The notes beneath the pieces are model-generated. The model searched no databases. It had not been told where the DNA came from and worked only from the letters and a program-made list of their open reading frames with translations. The position numbers and the translations under genes are program-made. DNA of 64,000 nucleotides, taken from Rhodospirillaceae bacterium. GTDB taxonomy: Bacteria > Pseudomonadota > Alphaproteobacteria > Rhodospirillales > Rhodospirillaceae. How positions within the stretch are numbered: position 1 is the stretch's first letter; every line of letters begins with the position of its first letter. Positions 52,854 to 62,371 of the stretch are shown one piece after another. The stretch is taken from the NCBI GenBank assembly GCA_028822445.1, contig JAPKDQ010000001.1:372001-436000 (forward strand), read 5' to 3'.

Positions 52854-53777
52854 ATGACTATTTCTCTTGATCGCCGTACGATGCTTGCTGGTGGTGCCGG
52901 ATTGGCAGCTGGGCTTGGACCCCTTCCACCGCTAGAAATTGGTGGGGTTGCCTCGGCTCGAGCGCCACTCAATCTTGATGACCCGATCGCTAAAATGCGG
53001 GCCAAAGTTAAAATGATTGGCACGTTGAAAGATAATGTTACGTCTCACCGGGTCTCTAGGGGGTGGGTCTATGGGTATAACCCTGATGACGACTCGTTCA
53101 CGCCATTCTACAGCATGATTAATTACAATGTTACGCAGTGGAACCGGGTCAGTGAAACAGAGCATACATACAAGATGCATGAATGTGCGCTCTATACGCC
53201 ATTCGATGAATTCGCTGTTCTAAAGACTTTTCGCAATCCATTGACGGGCGAAGACGTGGAGCCAATGCCTTATGTTATTGGTCCAATTGAAGTCTCTGTA
53301 ACACCTGACGGATCAGATACAGGTCCTGAGGCTACAATTAAACCGGTCAACATGGATTGGACCGTCATGGGTGGCTCGGTATGGATGCCGGTGCAGTCAG
53401 AATTTTCTTTTCCCAATCCGGTATCGCCGGAGAAATGGCCGAAGGAATCTTCTGGGAAAACGACGACCTGGCAGTCCTTTATATTGTTCATGGCCTCTCT
53501 TGCAGACATAGAGAACGCAGACCTTGATGCAGTGCGCGCGCTGAACCACTACCAAGAAAACGTTACCTGGTCGCCCTGGCTGGAAATGGCGGGGCGTCCT
53601 GGATTCTCTTTGTCGCGTGGGTTCGGCATGAAGTTCCTATCCATGGATGAGATTCCTTTAGAACCGCTTACCTTATTGCAGGAGACGTTGCCGGAAATGT
53701 TTGATCTCGATAGCTGGACGGGTGTGCGAAATAATTACCGAGACTTTATGAAGGCTCGTAATCCAAAGCCGATCTAA
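52854..53777 (+). CDS. DUF1838 family protein, Tat-type N-terminus (copy 2)
   Basis: 307 residues. Tat-like DRRTMLAGGAGLAAGLG, then the same DUF1838 landmarks as copy 1: LDDPIAKMRAKVKMIGTL, GWVYGYNPDDDSFTPFYSMINYNVTQW, YVIGPIEV, MDWTVMGGSVWMP, WPKESSGKTTTWQSFILFMAS, YQENVTWSPWLEMAGRPG. Tandem duplication is evident. Both are likely exported folded and might act as a heteromer. Biochemical role unknown. Confidence 0.85.
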   Translation: MTISLDRRTMLAGGAGLAAGLGPLPPLEIGGVASARAPLNLDDPIAKMRAKVKMIGTLKDNVTSHRVSRGWVYGYNPDDDSFTPFYSMINYNVTQWNRVSETEHTYKMHECALYTPFDEFAVLKTFRNPLTGEDVEPMPYVIGPIEVSVTPDGSDTGPEATIKPVNMDWTVMGGSVWMPVQSEFSFPNPVSPEKWPKESSGKTTTWQSFILFMASLADIENADLDAVRALNHYQENVTWSPWLEMAGRPGFSLSRGFGMKFLSMDEIPLEPLTLLQETLPEMFDLDSWTGVRNNYRDFMKARNPKPI

Positions 53778-53780
53778 CGG

Positions 53781-55772
53781 CTAGACAGCTAATCCCGCTT
53801 TGTTACCGTCGGCGGTCGCCGTCACGACAAGGCGTGGTGCATAGGCATCACCGATTATATGCAGGTCGACGCCGATATCCCTTAATCCGGGGGCGAGGCC
53901 CAGATTCGGTATACGAGAGGTGGAATACGTAAATAGGCTTACGTCATCGATGACCTGCTCTTGCCCATTAAACACGTTGCGCGCGGTAACCTGACCTTCT
54001 TCGAAGGCGGAGTCAGGGGATGGGTTGCAGCTCGTCACAATCTGAACTTTTTTCTCGAGCAAACGAGCGTATATCCCTTGTCTATTTACGAGGGCCTCGT
54101 CGGATGCGATTCTGTCACGCGGTGTGACAATGATAACGCGATCAAACTTGTCTGCTAGCCATTCGGCGGAAGCGTATGTCATCTTGGTGTGGTCTTGGTC
54201 ATAGATGACGGCCGTGCCTGGCTGGGGTGAGGGTCGCTCAAGAAGCATCGTCATGGCGTCGCGCAGGTCAGGGAAAAACCCTTCGTCTTTGTATTCATCC
54301 GGAAGAAAAGACGGCCACGACATTGTTGAGCCAGTTGCTAAGATCACCGCGTTAGGACTGAGCCCTGATATGTCGTTCAAAGACGCTGTTATACCGAGTT
54401 CGAACTTCACGCCGGCCTTGTTTGCGCTGAGTTTCTGGTAGTCATAGATGCTGGAGAGGTTCTCGCCGCCAGGAAGCTCTGCGTGCACGCGGGCTTTGCC
54501 GCCCACCTCCCCAGAGGTTCCGAATACTGTGACGTCGTGGCCGCGGGCGCCTGCAATCCAAGCGGCTTCCATTCCAGCAACCCCGGCTCCTACGATGATC
54601 ACCTTACGCTTTGTCTCTGCTGGCGATGGCCACCAATCCACTTCATCTGGCTGCCCAACTCTCGGGTTATTGTCGCACTGAAGGCGTCCCCCGGCGATGA
54701 TCATTTGCCAGCATGTATTGCCCGATACGCAATAGCGTATTTGTGCCTCGCGGCCTTCCATAGCCTTCTTGCCCCAGGCGGGGTCCGTTACCAATGGGCG
54801 GCCGAGCATCACCAGATCAGCTTGGCCAGACTTCACCGCATACTCGCCTTCGTTTGGATCCGTGATGAGGCCAAGTGCGCCGACCGGCGTATCCCCAAAC
54901 GGTTCCGAGATCTGTTTGATTTTCTCGACAAATGGTGCACGGTCCCCATGAAGATCAGGCAGATGCCAATATAGAGTGTCTGAATGTGAGCCCCAGCAAT
55001 AGGTGACGTAGCTGGCTATGCCGTTTGATGCGACCTGTTTAGAAATGCGTTTGGCTTCGGCTAAATCTATACTGCCAGGAACACCGTCTTCGCCGGGTAA
55101 TTTGACCCCGATAATGAAGTCGTTTCCTGTGAGGTCCCGGATTGCTGACATAAGGTCTCTAATAAGCCGTGTACGTCCTTCGATGTCACCGCCAAATTTG
55201 TCCTCTCGAATATTCGAGTGGGAAGATAAAAACTGATGAAAGATGTGCCCATGGCCAGCGGAAATCTCTATACCGCTCCACCCACAATGTTTCAGCCAAG
55301 CGGCGGATTCTGCAAAATCAGAAATCATAACCTCAACTTCCTCAGTGGTCATGGCGTGGGGCACTGTCCAGCTTAGATCGTCTGGGAGAGGTGAGGGGCC
55401 GATGGAGTTGGCTCTGCGGCCTCCTTCGTGATTGCCCCGCCCTGAATCTTGGAGCTGCCCAATCATCAAGCAGCCGTCATTGCCAACTTCATCTGCAAAC
55501 CGCTTCAGGCCATCTTCGTTTGCTTGGCCAAAGACCTGAATACGCCGAGGCGCAATGTTCCAGCGCGTTGTTCCCATCGGTTCAGTGATGGCCATAGACA
55601 CACCACCCTGCGCGCGGTTTCTGTAGTAGGTGATCGTCTCATCATTCACAGCGCCGTCAGATACGTAACGCAATGACATCGACGCATGTACCAACCTGTT
55701 TCGCAGCGTCTTACCAGCGAGGGTTATGGGCGAGAAAAGGTGGGGGTAAATCGTATCTGAAGTGTCGGTCAC
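53781..55772 (-). CDS. OYE/2,4-dienoyl-CoA-reductase-type flavoenzyme with an altered iron-sulfur motif
   Basis: 663 residues: N-terminal TIM-barrel of the NADH:flavin oxidoreductase family (LFSPITLAGKTLRNRLVHASM...; GHIFHQFLSSHSNIREDKFGG) and a C-terminal FAD/NAD domain (KVIIVGAGVAGMEAAWIAGARGHDVTVFG). The [4Fe-4S] ligand region reads C348-V-S-G-N-T-C354 ... C366-D-N-N-P, so the second cysteine of the usual C-x2-C-x3-C is Gly351. Expected reaction is NAD(P)H-dependent reduction of an enone or demethylation. Convergent with the DUF1838 pair (3-base gap). Confidence 0.9.
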   Translation of the reverse strand: MTDTSDTIYPHLFSPITLAGKTLRNRLVHASMSLRYVSDGAVNDETITYYRNRAQGGVSMAITEPMGTTRWNIAPRRIQVFGQANEDGLKRFADEVGNDGCLMIGQLQDSGRGNHEGGRRANSIGPSPLPDDLSWTVPHAMTTEEVEVMISDFAESAAWLKHCGWSGIEISAGHGHIFHQFLSSHSNIREDKFGGDIEGRTRLIRDLMSAIRDLTGNDFIIGVKLPGEDGVPGSIDLAEAKRISKQVASNGIASYVTYCWGSHSDTLYWHLPDLHGDRAPFVEKIKQISEPFGDTPVGALGLITDPNEGEYAVKSGQADLVMLGRPLVTDPAWGKKAMEGREAQIRYCVSGNTCWQMIIAGGRLQCDNNPRVGQPDEVDWWPSPAETKRKVIIVGAGVAGMEAAWIAGARGHDVTVFGTSGEVGGKARVHAELPGGENLSSIYDYQKLSANKAGVKFELGITASLNDISGLSPNAVILATGSTMSWPSFLPDEYKDEGFFPDLRDAMTMLLERPSPQPGTAVIYDQDHTKMTYASAEWLADKFDRVIIVTPRDRIASDEALVNRQGIYARLLEKKVQIVTSCNPSPDSAFEEGQVTARNVFNGQEQVIDDVSLFTYSTSRIPNLGLAPGLRDIGVDLHIIGDAYAPRLVVTATADGNKAGLAV

Positions 55773-55861
55773 GCAGGGCTCACTTATTGGTCAAACAGCA
55801 AACTAAACTCATACCTTGTCATAGCCCGTATAGGCTGCTGAACCAAAGGTATTTGGAGCCC

Positions 55862-57460
55862 CTAGTCTCGTGGCAATGGGGTGAACCAGTTTTCTAACCT
55901 TAGTTGGTCGTATATGGAGGCCATAATGAGCCCGCCATCTGAGGCGACGCGGTCTTCATCGGCGACAACAAGGTGACCGTCATAAACCTGAACTAAGCCG
56001 TCAGTAATAACGTGGCGGACCATTAAGCCGTTGGCGTAAAGCATATTATTCAGAGGTTCTGGCGGCAAGGCGCCGCTGCCAACCAAAAACCCAGAGACAT
56101 CGATCGCGACCAGGTCAGCTTTAGCTCCTTCGACGATTCGACCAATGTCGTCTCTTTTGAGCGCTGTGGCTGGTACCGTCGTGGCGTTGCGTAATGCGGT
56201 CCAAACTGTTGGCCATTTAACAGCCTGTTCGCCGCCCTTCAGGAGGGCGTAGCGCGCTTGACCATAGAGGACAGCTAGCTTTAGGTTTTCTAAGTAATCA
56301 TTCGAATGTGTATCGATGCCGATATTCACAGCGATTCCTGCCGCCAGTGCTTCGGGGTAATTCTGGCTAAAGCCCCCGGCTCCTCCAGCAGATGGGCAAT
56401 GCGCAAGAACGACGCCGCGTTCAACAAGAATAGCGGGGTCAATATTCCAGTCCAAGCCCCCCATATGCGCGCCGAAGACGGTGCCATCGAGCAATCCGAA
56501 ACTATCAAGCCATTGTGTTGGCGTGACGTTCCAAAGTCGTTTCACGCGTTCCGTTTCTAAAGCTGACTGTGACAAATGAATATGAAGGCCTGTGCCAAGT
56601 TCTTTAACGGCTGCCGCGATTGCTGCCATCGTTGCCGGGGTGTGAGTGTCAGTTGCATGTGGCGCCATCATTGGCTGAATTCGATTGTCACCTGCACCCA
56701 TTTTTTCTTTAGCGAAGGCGAGATTATCGGCGATTTCTTTTAGCGTTCCTTGTTCTGACTCATGCAGTACTTGATCGTCTGTGCGCGCCCAAATGGGACC
56801 AAGCCGGGCGGTGCCAGGGATCATGCCGCCTGGATATCCACGCACGCCCCAAGCTTCGGCAACGCGCACATAGGATTTGGCTTGTCGCAGGCTCAGACTC
56901 ATTTCGACGTGTGTGGTTGTTCCCCCGCGTAGGAGTTCGGCAACGTTGTAGGCCGTCAGTTTGTCCAGCTCTGTATCGGTGAGTTGCTCAACTAGTTCTT
57001 GGGGGCGCCGATTATTTGGCCGCCGGCCATTTTCTATCAATCCGCGCGTGGGTGTTGCTGTGCAGGCATGTGTGTGTCCGCTGATGAAACCCGGTGTGAC
57101 GATGTGTTTATGAGCTTCAATACGAGTGTAGTTGCCGGTAATGCGGTCTGCGGAGATTTTGGCAATCCGATCTCCGTCTATGAGCACTGACGTATCCCGT
57201 AATAGTTCATGTCTGCCATCCATTTCGGTGAGCAGCCAACCGGCTTCAATGACGTACTGACCGGATGGAACAACTTCTGGCCGAGTTGATTGAGCATTCA
57301 CTGGCGTGCCAGAAAAACCGCCAGAGGCGAAAGCCGAAACTCCGGCCGTTGCAGCAAGGGCCTCGCGCCGGCTTAGTGTTGGGCGACGTTCTTCATCTTG
57401 CTCTGGGCTTGCGTCGCACAGGGCGCATGGCCCGTCGTGGAAAGTGTGGGTATGGCTCAT
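55862..57460 (-). CDS. Exported amidohydrolase (cytosine/SAH-deaminase-like) with an N-terminal CxxC extension
   Basis: 532 residues. The N-terminus has 30 extra residues with C12-A-L-C15 before a Tat motif S-R31-R32-E; the signal then runs to ...NAQS. The catalytic domain follows the amidohydrolase pattern: TPGFISGHTHACTATPTRG (HxH), LHIHLSQS, AHCPSAG and GIDTHSNDYLENLK, with a final metal Asp in GIDT. It likely deaminates or dechlorinates an N-heterocycle outside the cytoplasm. The start codon might also lie after the CxxC. Related to 5'-methylthioadenosine/SAH deaminases and chlorohydrolases. Confidence 0.88.
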   Translation of the reverse strand: MSHTHTFHDGPCALCDASPEQDEERRPTLSRREALAATAGVSAFASGGFSGTPVNAQSTRPEVVPSGQYVIEAGWLLTEMDGRHELLRDTSVLIDGDRIAKISADRITGNYTRIEAHKHIVTPGFISGHTHACTATPTRGLIENGRRPNNRRPQELVEQLTDTELDKLTAYNVAELLRGGTTTHVEMSLSLRQAKSYVRVAEAWGVRGYPGGMIPGTARLGPIWARTDDQVLHESEQGTLKEIADNLAFAKEKMGAGDNRIQPMMAPHATDTHTPATMAAIAAAVKELGTGLHIHLSQSALETERVKRLWNVTPTQWLDSFGLLDGTVFGAHMGGLDWNIDPAILVERGVVLAHCPSAGGAGGFSQNYPEALAAGIAVNIGIDTHSNDYLENLKLAVLYGQARYALLKGGEQAVKWPTVWTALRNATTVPATALKRDDIGRIVEGAKADLVAIDVSGFLVGSGALPPEPLNNMLYANGLMVRHVITDGLVQVYDGHLVVADEDRVASDGGLIMASIYDQLRLENWFTPLPRD

Positions 57461-57547
57461 GGTCGTACCTTCTCATCAAACATTCTTAGAGCATTTAGAA
57501 ACCTTAACCCTGAAATCGCGAATTTTGCTCAGAGAATGCGGCCTTCT

Positions 57548-59152
57548 TCAATCTGATTTCTGTTGTACGTGGTCTGGAAGGAAAGGAAGAATGAGCACTG
57601 CGATGCCGCAGTAAATAGCCATCGCGACCCACATATCGTTAAATGTGAGCACCCAAACTTCACGTTCTATGAACCCATTCATGATCTTCATGGCAGCAAC
57701 CTCTGGATTAGACGCTGCTCCATAGGCATCTTCTATGCGCTGTTGCAGGCCGGACAACCATTGTCCCGCTACAATTCCGCCTTCGCTGACTTGCGCCATC
57801 AACCGTTCGCGGTGGAAGTTAAACCGAGATTCCTGGAACGTTGTGATTAACGCTAAGCCAATGGCACCGCCAAGACTCCTAAAAAGATTAAATAACGAGC
57901 TAGCTGTCCTTACATCTGAAAGAGGGACGCTACCAATGGCGACTATCGTAATCGGCATGAAGCACATCATGATTCCGAAACCGCGTAGAAACTGAGGAAG
58001 CGCGAGCTGGTCTAACCCCATTTCAGATGTCATTTGGCCATGAAGCACAAGGGACGTGATGAGAATTGATAACCCTATGCCCAGAACAACGCGCGCGGCC
58101 AGTCGCTGTACCATGTAGCTTGCTAGTGGGGCTAAGAACACTTGGGCTGCGCCCGTAAACATCATTACGGTGCCAATCTGTTGGCTGTTAAACCGCCGAA
58201 CTGTGGACAACATCGCTGGGCTCAAATACGCAGACCCGACAATTGCCGCGCCTAATATGAAAGAGCAGATACAGCCTGCAGAAAATGTTCCATCTTTAAA
58301 AAGACGGAGTTCGACGACCGGATATCTACACGTTAATTCTCGCCACAAAAATAACCCGCCGCTGATAACCATAACGACTGCGAGGCGTGCGATCCAAGGG
58401 GTGTCGAACCAGTCACTTTCTGGCCCCTTGTCAAATAGAATGACTAAGCTGCCTAAGAAAAGCCCCGCAAGGACAACGCCCGGGATGTCGATTTGCGGCA
58501 GAATGTGAGGCTGCGGTCGATCAACGTCGATTAACGCGAGCACACCAAATACAACAATGAGGCCGGGCACCACATTCATGAGGAATATCCAGTGCCAAGA
58601 GAACGTGAGCGTCACCCAGCCGCCAACGATTGGTCCTAAAGTGATGCCCGTGGTTGTGATCATGCCTGCAATGGCGACTCCAATGGCATGCTTGGATCGG
58701 GGAAACATAAAAAATATAGTCGCGAACGACAAAGGTGTGAGGGCGCCAGCGCAGAAGCCCTGTAAGGCTCGAAAAACTAGCATGGATTCTAAATTCCAAG
58801 CTGACGCGCAGAGCAGGCTTGCCAATACAAAGCAGGCAGCGGAACCGGCGAACATAATACGGATAGAGAGCAGTCGAGCGAGCCAAGCTGATAGCGGAAT
58901 CATAATAACTTCAGCGACCAAGTAAGTGGACTGGATCAGTGCAATCTCTTCAACAGTGGCGCCGAGGCTCGCGCGAAGTTCGCCCAGAGAACTGGCAACA
59001 ATCTGAATATCGAGGACGGCCATGAATTGGCCAATCAGAAGAATTGAAAACCCTAACCAGTGTCGCCAACTCACTTCTGCTGCGGTGGCAGCAGGCCCGA
59101 TGACTTTGCCAGAAGCACTAATGCCATTGGTGGGGGTGGCTAACCCGGTCAT
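57548..59152 (-). CDS. DHA2-family (EmrB/QacA-like) MFS efflux transporter
   Basis: 534 residues from ATG 59152, one base after the HlyD-family gene's stop; the longer frame to 59254 would overlap that gene and is rejected. Fourteen hydrophobic segments; motifs WRHWLGFSILLIGQFMAVLDIQIV (motif D1), LVFRALQGFCAGALTP, and GPIVGGWVTLTFSWHWIFLMNVVPG (motif C). Exports drugs or organic compounds by proton antiport. Partner of the membrane fusion protein encoded upstream; no TolC gene seen. Confidence 0.94.
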   Translation of the reverse strand: MTGLATPTNGISASGKVIGPAATAAEVSWRHWLGFSILLIGQFMAVLDIQIVASSLGELRASLGATVEEIALIQSTYLVAEVIMIPLSAWLARLLSIRIMFAGSAACFVLASLLCASAWNLESMLVFRALQGFCAGALTPLSFATIFFMFPRSKHAIGVAIAGMITTTGITLGPIVGGWVTLTFSWHWIFLMNVVPGLIVVFGVLALIDVDRPQPHILPQIDIPGVVLAGLFLGSLVILFDKGPESDWFDTPWIARLAVVMVISGGLFLWRELTCRYPVVELRLFKDGTFSAGCICSFILGAAIVGSAYLSPAMLSTVRRFNSQQIGTVMMFTGAAQVFLAPLASYMVQRLAARVVLGIGLSILITSLVLHGQMTSEMGLDQLALPQFLRGFGIMMCFMPITIVAIGSVPLSDVRTASSLFNLFRSLGGAIGLALITTFQESRFNFHRERLMAQVSEGGIVAGQWLSGLQQRIEDAYGAASNPEVAAMKIMNGFIEREVWVLTFNDMWVAMAIYCGIAVLILPFLPDHVQQKSD

Positions 59153-59153
59153 T

Positions 59154-60233
59154 TCAGCGCGTATCTGCGGCGATGGCGCTAGGGCCTGGGTCGCGTTGGT
59201 CCTCACGAGTGTCGACGTTAACGATAACCGACATGCCTGGTCGCAGTAGGCCACTCAAGGCGTGACCGTTAGGAAGCACGATCTTGATCGGTATACGTTG
59301 AACAATCTTAGAGAAGTTGCCCGTGGCATTTTCCGGCGGAAGCAAACTGAATTCTGCTCCACTTGCAGGCGAGAGGCTTTCAATGCGCCCGTTCAAGACA
59401 ACATCGGGATAGGTGTCTACTATAATTTCAGCTATCTGCCCCGGTTTCATACGTGTGAGCTGGGTCTCTTTGAAATTAGCTACGACCCAGGGGGTGTTGG
59501 TGGGAACCAGCGCCATGAGGTGTGTGCCAGGCCGGACGAACTGTCCTGTCCTAACAGACCTATTGCCGACGATACCGTCTACGGGTGCTACGACCTCGGT
59601 GTATGCGAGATCAATCTCTAGCAGTTGAATCGCTGCGGACTTTTCTGCTGCCTCAGCAGCCAATGCCTGCCGTTCCATTTCTAAAATCTCGAGTTCTTGC
59701 CGTGTTGCGGTTACGTGAGCACGGGCGCCTGCAACGAGAGCATTAGCGCGAAGTTCTTTGGCCACCGCTATGTCGTATCGCTGAGCAGACGTAACGTTCT
59801 CAGCGACCAACCCCTTGGCTCGATCGAGTTCGCCCTTAGCTAGCGCTTGGTCTGCAATGACGGCATCAAATTCGGCCTGCGCTTCCTCAATGAGGCTGCT
59901 TTGTAATTTTAATTTGTTTTCTAAAGCGCTTAGTGTAGCTCGCGCTTTGTCGAGATCAGCTCGCCCTTGGGCAAGGCGCGCTCTAAAGGTACCTTGTTGA
60001 ATCCGAGCCATAACGTCGCCTTTAGAAACGCGCTGGTTGTCTTGGACGAAGACTTCGTCTATCTGGCCTTCAACTCTCGCGCTTACCGTCGTGATGTCGG
60101 CGCGAACATAGGCGTTGTTAGTATTTTCTGTGTGACGCCCAATTGTCCACCATGCAATTCCCCAATAGATAGCCAGTGCAAGCACTGCTATGCCTAAGCC
60201 GCTTATCGCGAGTGATTTATTGTTTTTCATCAT
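59154..60233 (-). CDS. HlyD/EmrA-type membrane fusion protein
   Basis: 359 residues: one N-terminal transmembrane helix (LAISGLGIAVLALAIYWGIAWW), a split biotinyl-lipoyl-like domain (VSARVEGQIDEVFVQDNQRVSKGDVMARI ... VVAPVDGIVGNRSVRTGQFVRPGTHLMALV) and a coiled-coil hairpin between (ALENKLKLQSSLIEEAQAEFD...; EILEMERQALAAEAAEKSAAIQLLE). It bridges the inner-membrane MFS exporter to the outer membrane channel. Upstream gene of the pair. Confidence 0.95.
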   Translation of the reverse strand: MMKNNKSLAISGLGIAVLALAIYWGIAWWTIGRHTENTNNAYVRADITTVSARVEGQIDEVFVQDNQRVSKGDVMARIQQGTFRARLAQGRADLDKARATLSALENKLKLQSSLIEEAQAEFDAVIADQALAKGELDRAKGLVAENVTSAQRYDIAVAKELRANALVAGARAHVTATRQELEILEMERQALAAEAAEKSAAIQLLEIDLAYTEVVAPVDGIVGNRSVRTGQFVRPGTHLMALVPTNTPWVVANFKETQLTRMKPGQIAEIIVDTYPDVVLNGRIESLSPASGAEFSLLPPENATGNFSKIVQRIPIKIVLPNGHALSGLLRPGMSVIVNVDTREDQRDPGPSAIAADTR

Positions 60234-60322
60234 GAGAGTATTGTCTAAAACTTTGCCGACAAATGTATCTTCTTACACGTCGGGCGGTGCGGTTTTCAGG
60301 GTGGTGGAGCACTCTTCTTGTG

Positions 60323-60688
60323 TCATGATTCCAAGAGAATAGGCGTTGTTTTTGAGTTTGACGTCTTTGCCAGGCTCGCTGGATTTTTTGGTTTGCCGAA
60401 TGTTACGTGTTGAAATTGATGCTCCCATTGGCAGAGTTCGCTGCTGATGGAGAATAAAAGCTGTTCATGATCCATGATGAACGCTTCGGGTTTTGCAAGT
60501 GCCGCATCCGTCTTGTTAATAAATCGGACCTTAAAGCTGAACCCATTTTTATATCTGTCTGTATAGGTGAAATTCTCACGGTCAACGATCCGTATATCGA
60601 GCGAACGCGTCTTCTCCGGTTCTACATAAGCGGTCAGTAAAAGTATTAGGCTAATCCCGCCGATAATTCGGGTCAGAGTGTAAGTCAT
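60323..60688 (-). CDS. Hypothetical exported or membrane-anchored protein
   Basis: 121 residues. MTYTLTRIIGGISLILLLTAYVEPEKT is a signal or anchor helix; the rest is a likely beta-rich domain (SLDIRIVDRENFTYTDRYKNGFSFKVRFINK) with no motif I know. No operon partner: 89 bases upstream of the efflux pair on the same strand, so possibly co-transcribed. Function unknown. Confidence 0.55.
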   Translation of the reverse strand: MTYTLTRIIGGISLILLLTAYVEPEKTRSLDIRIVDRENFTYTDRYKNGFSFKVRFINKTDAALAKPEAFIMDHEQLLFSISSELCQWEHQFQHVTFGKPKNPASLAKTSNSKTTPILLES

Positions 60689-60943
60689 GGCTTATCCTTT
60701 CGTTCCCTCAGAGCACAAGGCTACAGCAGGATTTGTCATGGTACTAGAACGATACGGTTAGCATTATCGTAGCATGCAGGGCAGCTATGAGAATTACCAA
60801 GGCAGCGCAGGGGGCCGTCGCGCCAAACTAATCACCTAGAGAACGATGCTGGAGCCAGTCTATTGTTGCGGTTGCAGGCACTGTAGGCCTTGTCCATTAT
60901 TAATTTACCTTCGAGTAGCACACCGAACTAAAGGCTATAAATT

Positions 60944-62032
60944 ATGATCAATTTGTCACAGAGAGGCCGTTCTGGCATGCAATTCCTTGGCTCATTGCAG
61001 CCTTACGCATCCAGTCGTGTCCGTGGTATTGCCAAGGCCGCCTTCGAAGGTGATCCAGAAGGTGCTGCAATTGTTGCCGAACATGAGCGTGGCGTATCGA
61101 ATGAGCCATGGCCAAGCCGTATTGCAAAGGCGAAGGCTGTTGCTGAGAAATCTGTGGCCTATAAGCATGAGAGATTTTACCAGCGTTACGTCGCTGAGGA
61201 GAACTTTGTAAGAGCGATTCCGGCGATCGAGGAAAAGCGTGCTGAAGCCGAAAAGATTGTGAATGCACCGGTGAAGGATTGCGGCGGATCGTTAGAGCTC
61301 GATGAGAGTTTGCAAGTTCCAGAGTATTATGATGGCGTTGAGTGGCATTTGGAGCCGGGCGGCTGGGATGGCTACGATTTAGCTGGCCCAATGTTTATGG
61401 CGGCAATTGGGCCGTACGTCTTTAGCAAGGGCGGTTATGCTGCAGTAGAGGTCAGTGACAATATACGTGACCAGCGGGTCGATGTTACGAAGCAACTTCC
61501 TAAGGACCATTATGACCGCATTTACGAAATGGGGTGTGGTGGCGCAACGACATTGGCGGCATGCCACAAGAACTATCCGGAGGCAGAGTTGATCGGTAGT
61601 GATCTCTCGCCGGCAATGCTGAAAGGAGGCCATAACGCTGCTCGCGCTATGAGCGTTCCCATTACGTTCAAGCAACGGGATGCTAGGAATACGGGTGAGC
61701 CCGATGAAAGTGTTGATGCTGTCGTATCTTATGCTCTGTTCCATGAGATGCCTGTCGATGTTTGTATTGATGCGATAAAGGAAGCGTTTCGCATTCTTAA
61801 ACCGGGTGGCGACATCATTATTAATGATCCACCACCATTTTCTGCGGTCCACCCGTTCCAAGCAGTCGTTTTAGATTGGGACACAGAGAATCGCGGTGAG
61901 CCATTCTTCTCTGAGACCTGTGCCATGGAATGGGTTGAAGTGCTTAAGGATGTTGGCTTTGTAGATACGAGGGCATTTGGATTGGGATCGCAAGGCTACC
62001 CCTGGATTAATCTTGGTACTAAGCCAGCTTAG
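60944..62032 (+). CDS. SAM-dependent methyltransferase with a long N-terminal region
   Basis: 362 residues. The last 170 form a class I methyltransferase: YDRIYEMGCGGATTLAACHKNYPEAELIGSDLSPAML (motif I and acidic end of beta 2), VDAVVSYALFHEMPVDV and ILKPGGDIIINDPPPF. The first 190 residues are helical, charged and unassigned (VAEHERGVSNEPWPSRIAKAK; CGGSLELDESLQVPEYYDG). First of three closely spaced genes. Substrate unknown. Confidence 0.88.
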   Translation: MINLSQRGRSGMQFLGSLQPYASSRVRGIAKAAFEGDPEGAAIVAEHERGVSNEPWPSRIAKAKAVAEKSVAYKHERFYQRYVAEENFVRAIPAIEEKRAEAEKIVNAPVKDCGGSLELDESLQVPEYYDGVEWHLEPGGWDGYDLAGPMFMAAIGPYVFSKGGYAAVEVSDNIRDQRVDVTKQLPKDHYDRIYEMGCGGATTLAACHKNYPEAELIGSDLSPAMLKGGHNAARAMSVPITFKQRDARNTGEPDESVDAVVSYALFHEMPVDVCIDAIKEAFRILKPGGDIIINDPPPFSAVHPFQAVVLDWDTENRGEPFFSETCAMEWVEVLKDVGFVDTRAFGLGSQGYPWINLGTKPA

Positions 62033-62062
62033 ACCTTTGCTAGTAGACCTGGAGATATAGAT

Positions 62063-62359
62063 ATGACGAAACCGCCTCCCAATCCCATCACGGGTTCAGA
62101 CGACATGGATGCTATAATGCGAATTAATACAGAGCTCATGTCTGAGCTTTGGATTTTGAGAGACCGTGTCGCCGTGCTTGAGAAGCTGCTCGATGAAAAA
62201 GGCGTAGTTGCGCGTAAATCAATAGATGATTATGCGCCAGAAGGTGACTTCGCCAAGGAGCTCGACGAGGAGCGTGATCGTTTTGTCCGCCGCGTTGCTG
62301 GAGCTCCGTGGGAAGTCGAGTTTACTGTGGAGTCCCTTGTCAAACGGGGCCAACGATAG
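62063..62359 (+). CDS. Small coiled-coil protein
   Basis: 98 residues, mostly a charged helix with heptad-like spacing: MRINTELMSELWILRDRVAVLEKLLDEKGVVARKSID. No membrane segment or cysteine. It lies between a methyltransferase and a symporter with 30- and 12-base gaps, so it is very likely in their operon. GGAGATATAG precedes ATG 62063. Function unknown. Confidence 0.75.
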   Translation: MTKPPPNPITGSDDMDAIMRINTELMSELWILRDRVAVLEKLLDEKGVVARKSIDDYAPEGDFAKELDEERDRFVRRVAGAPWEVEFTVESLVKRGQR

Positions 62360-62371
62360 AAGGCCTAACCC

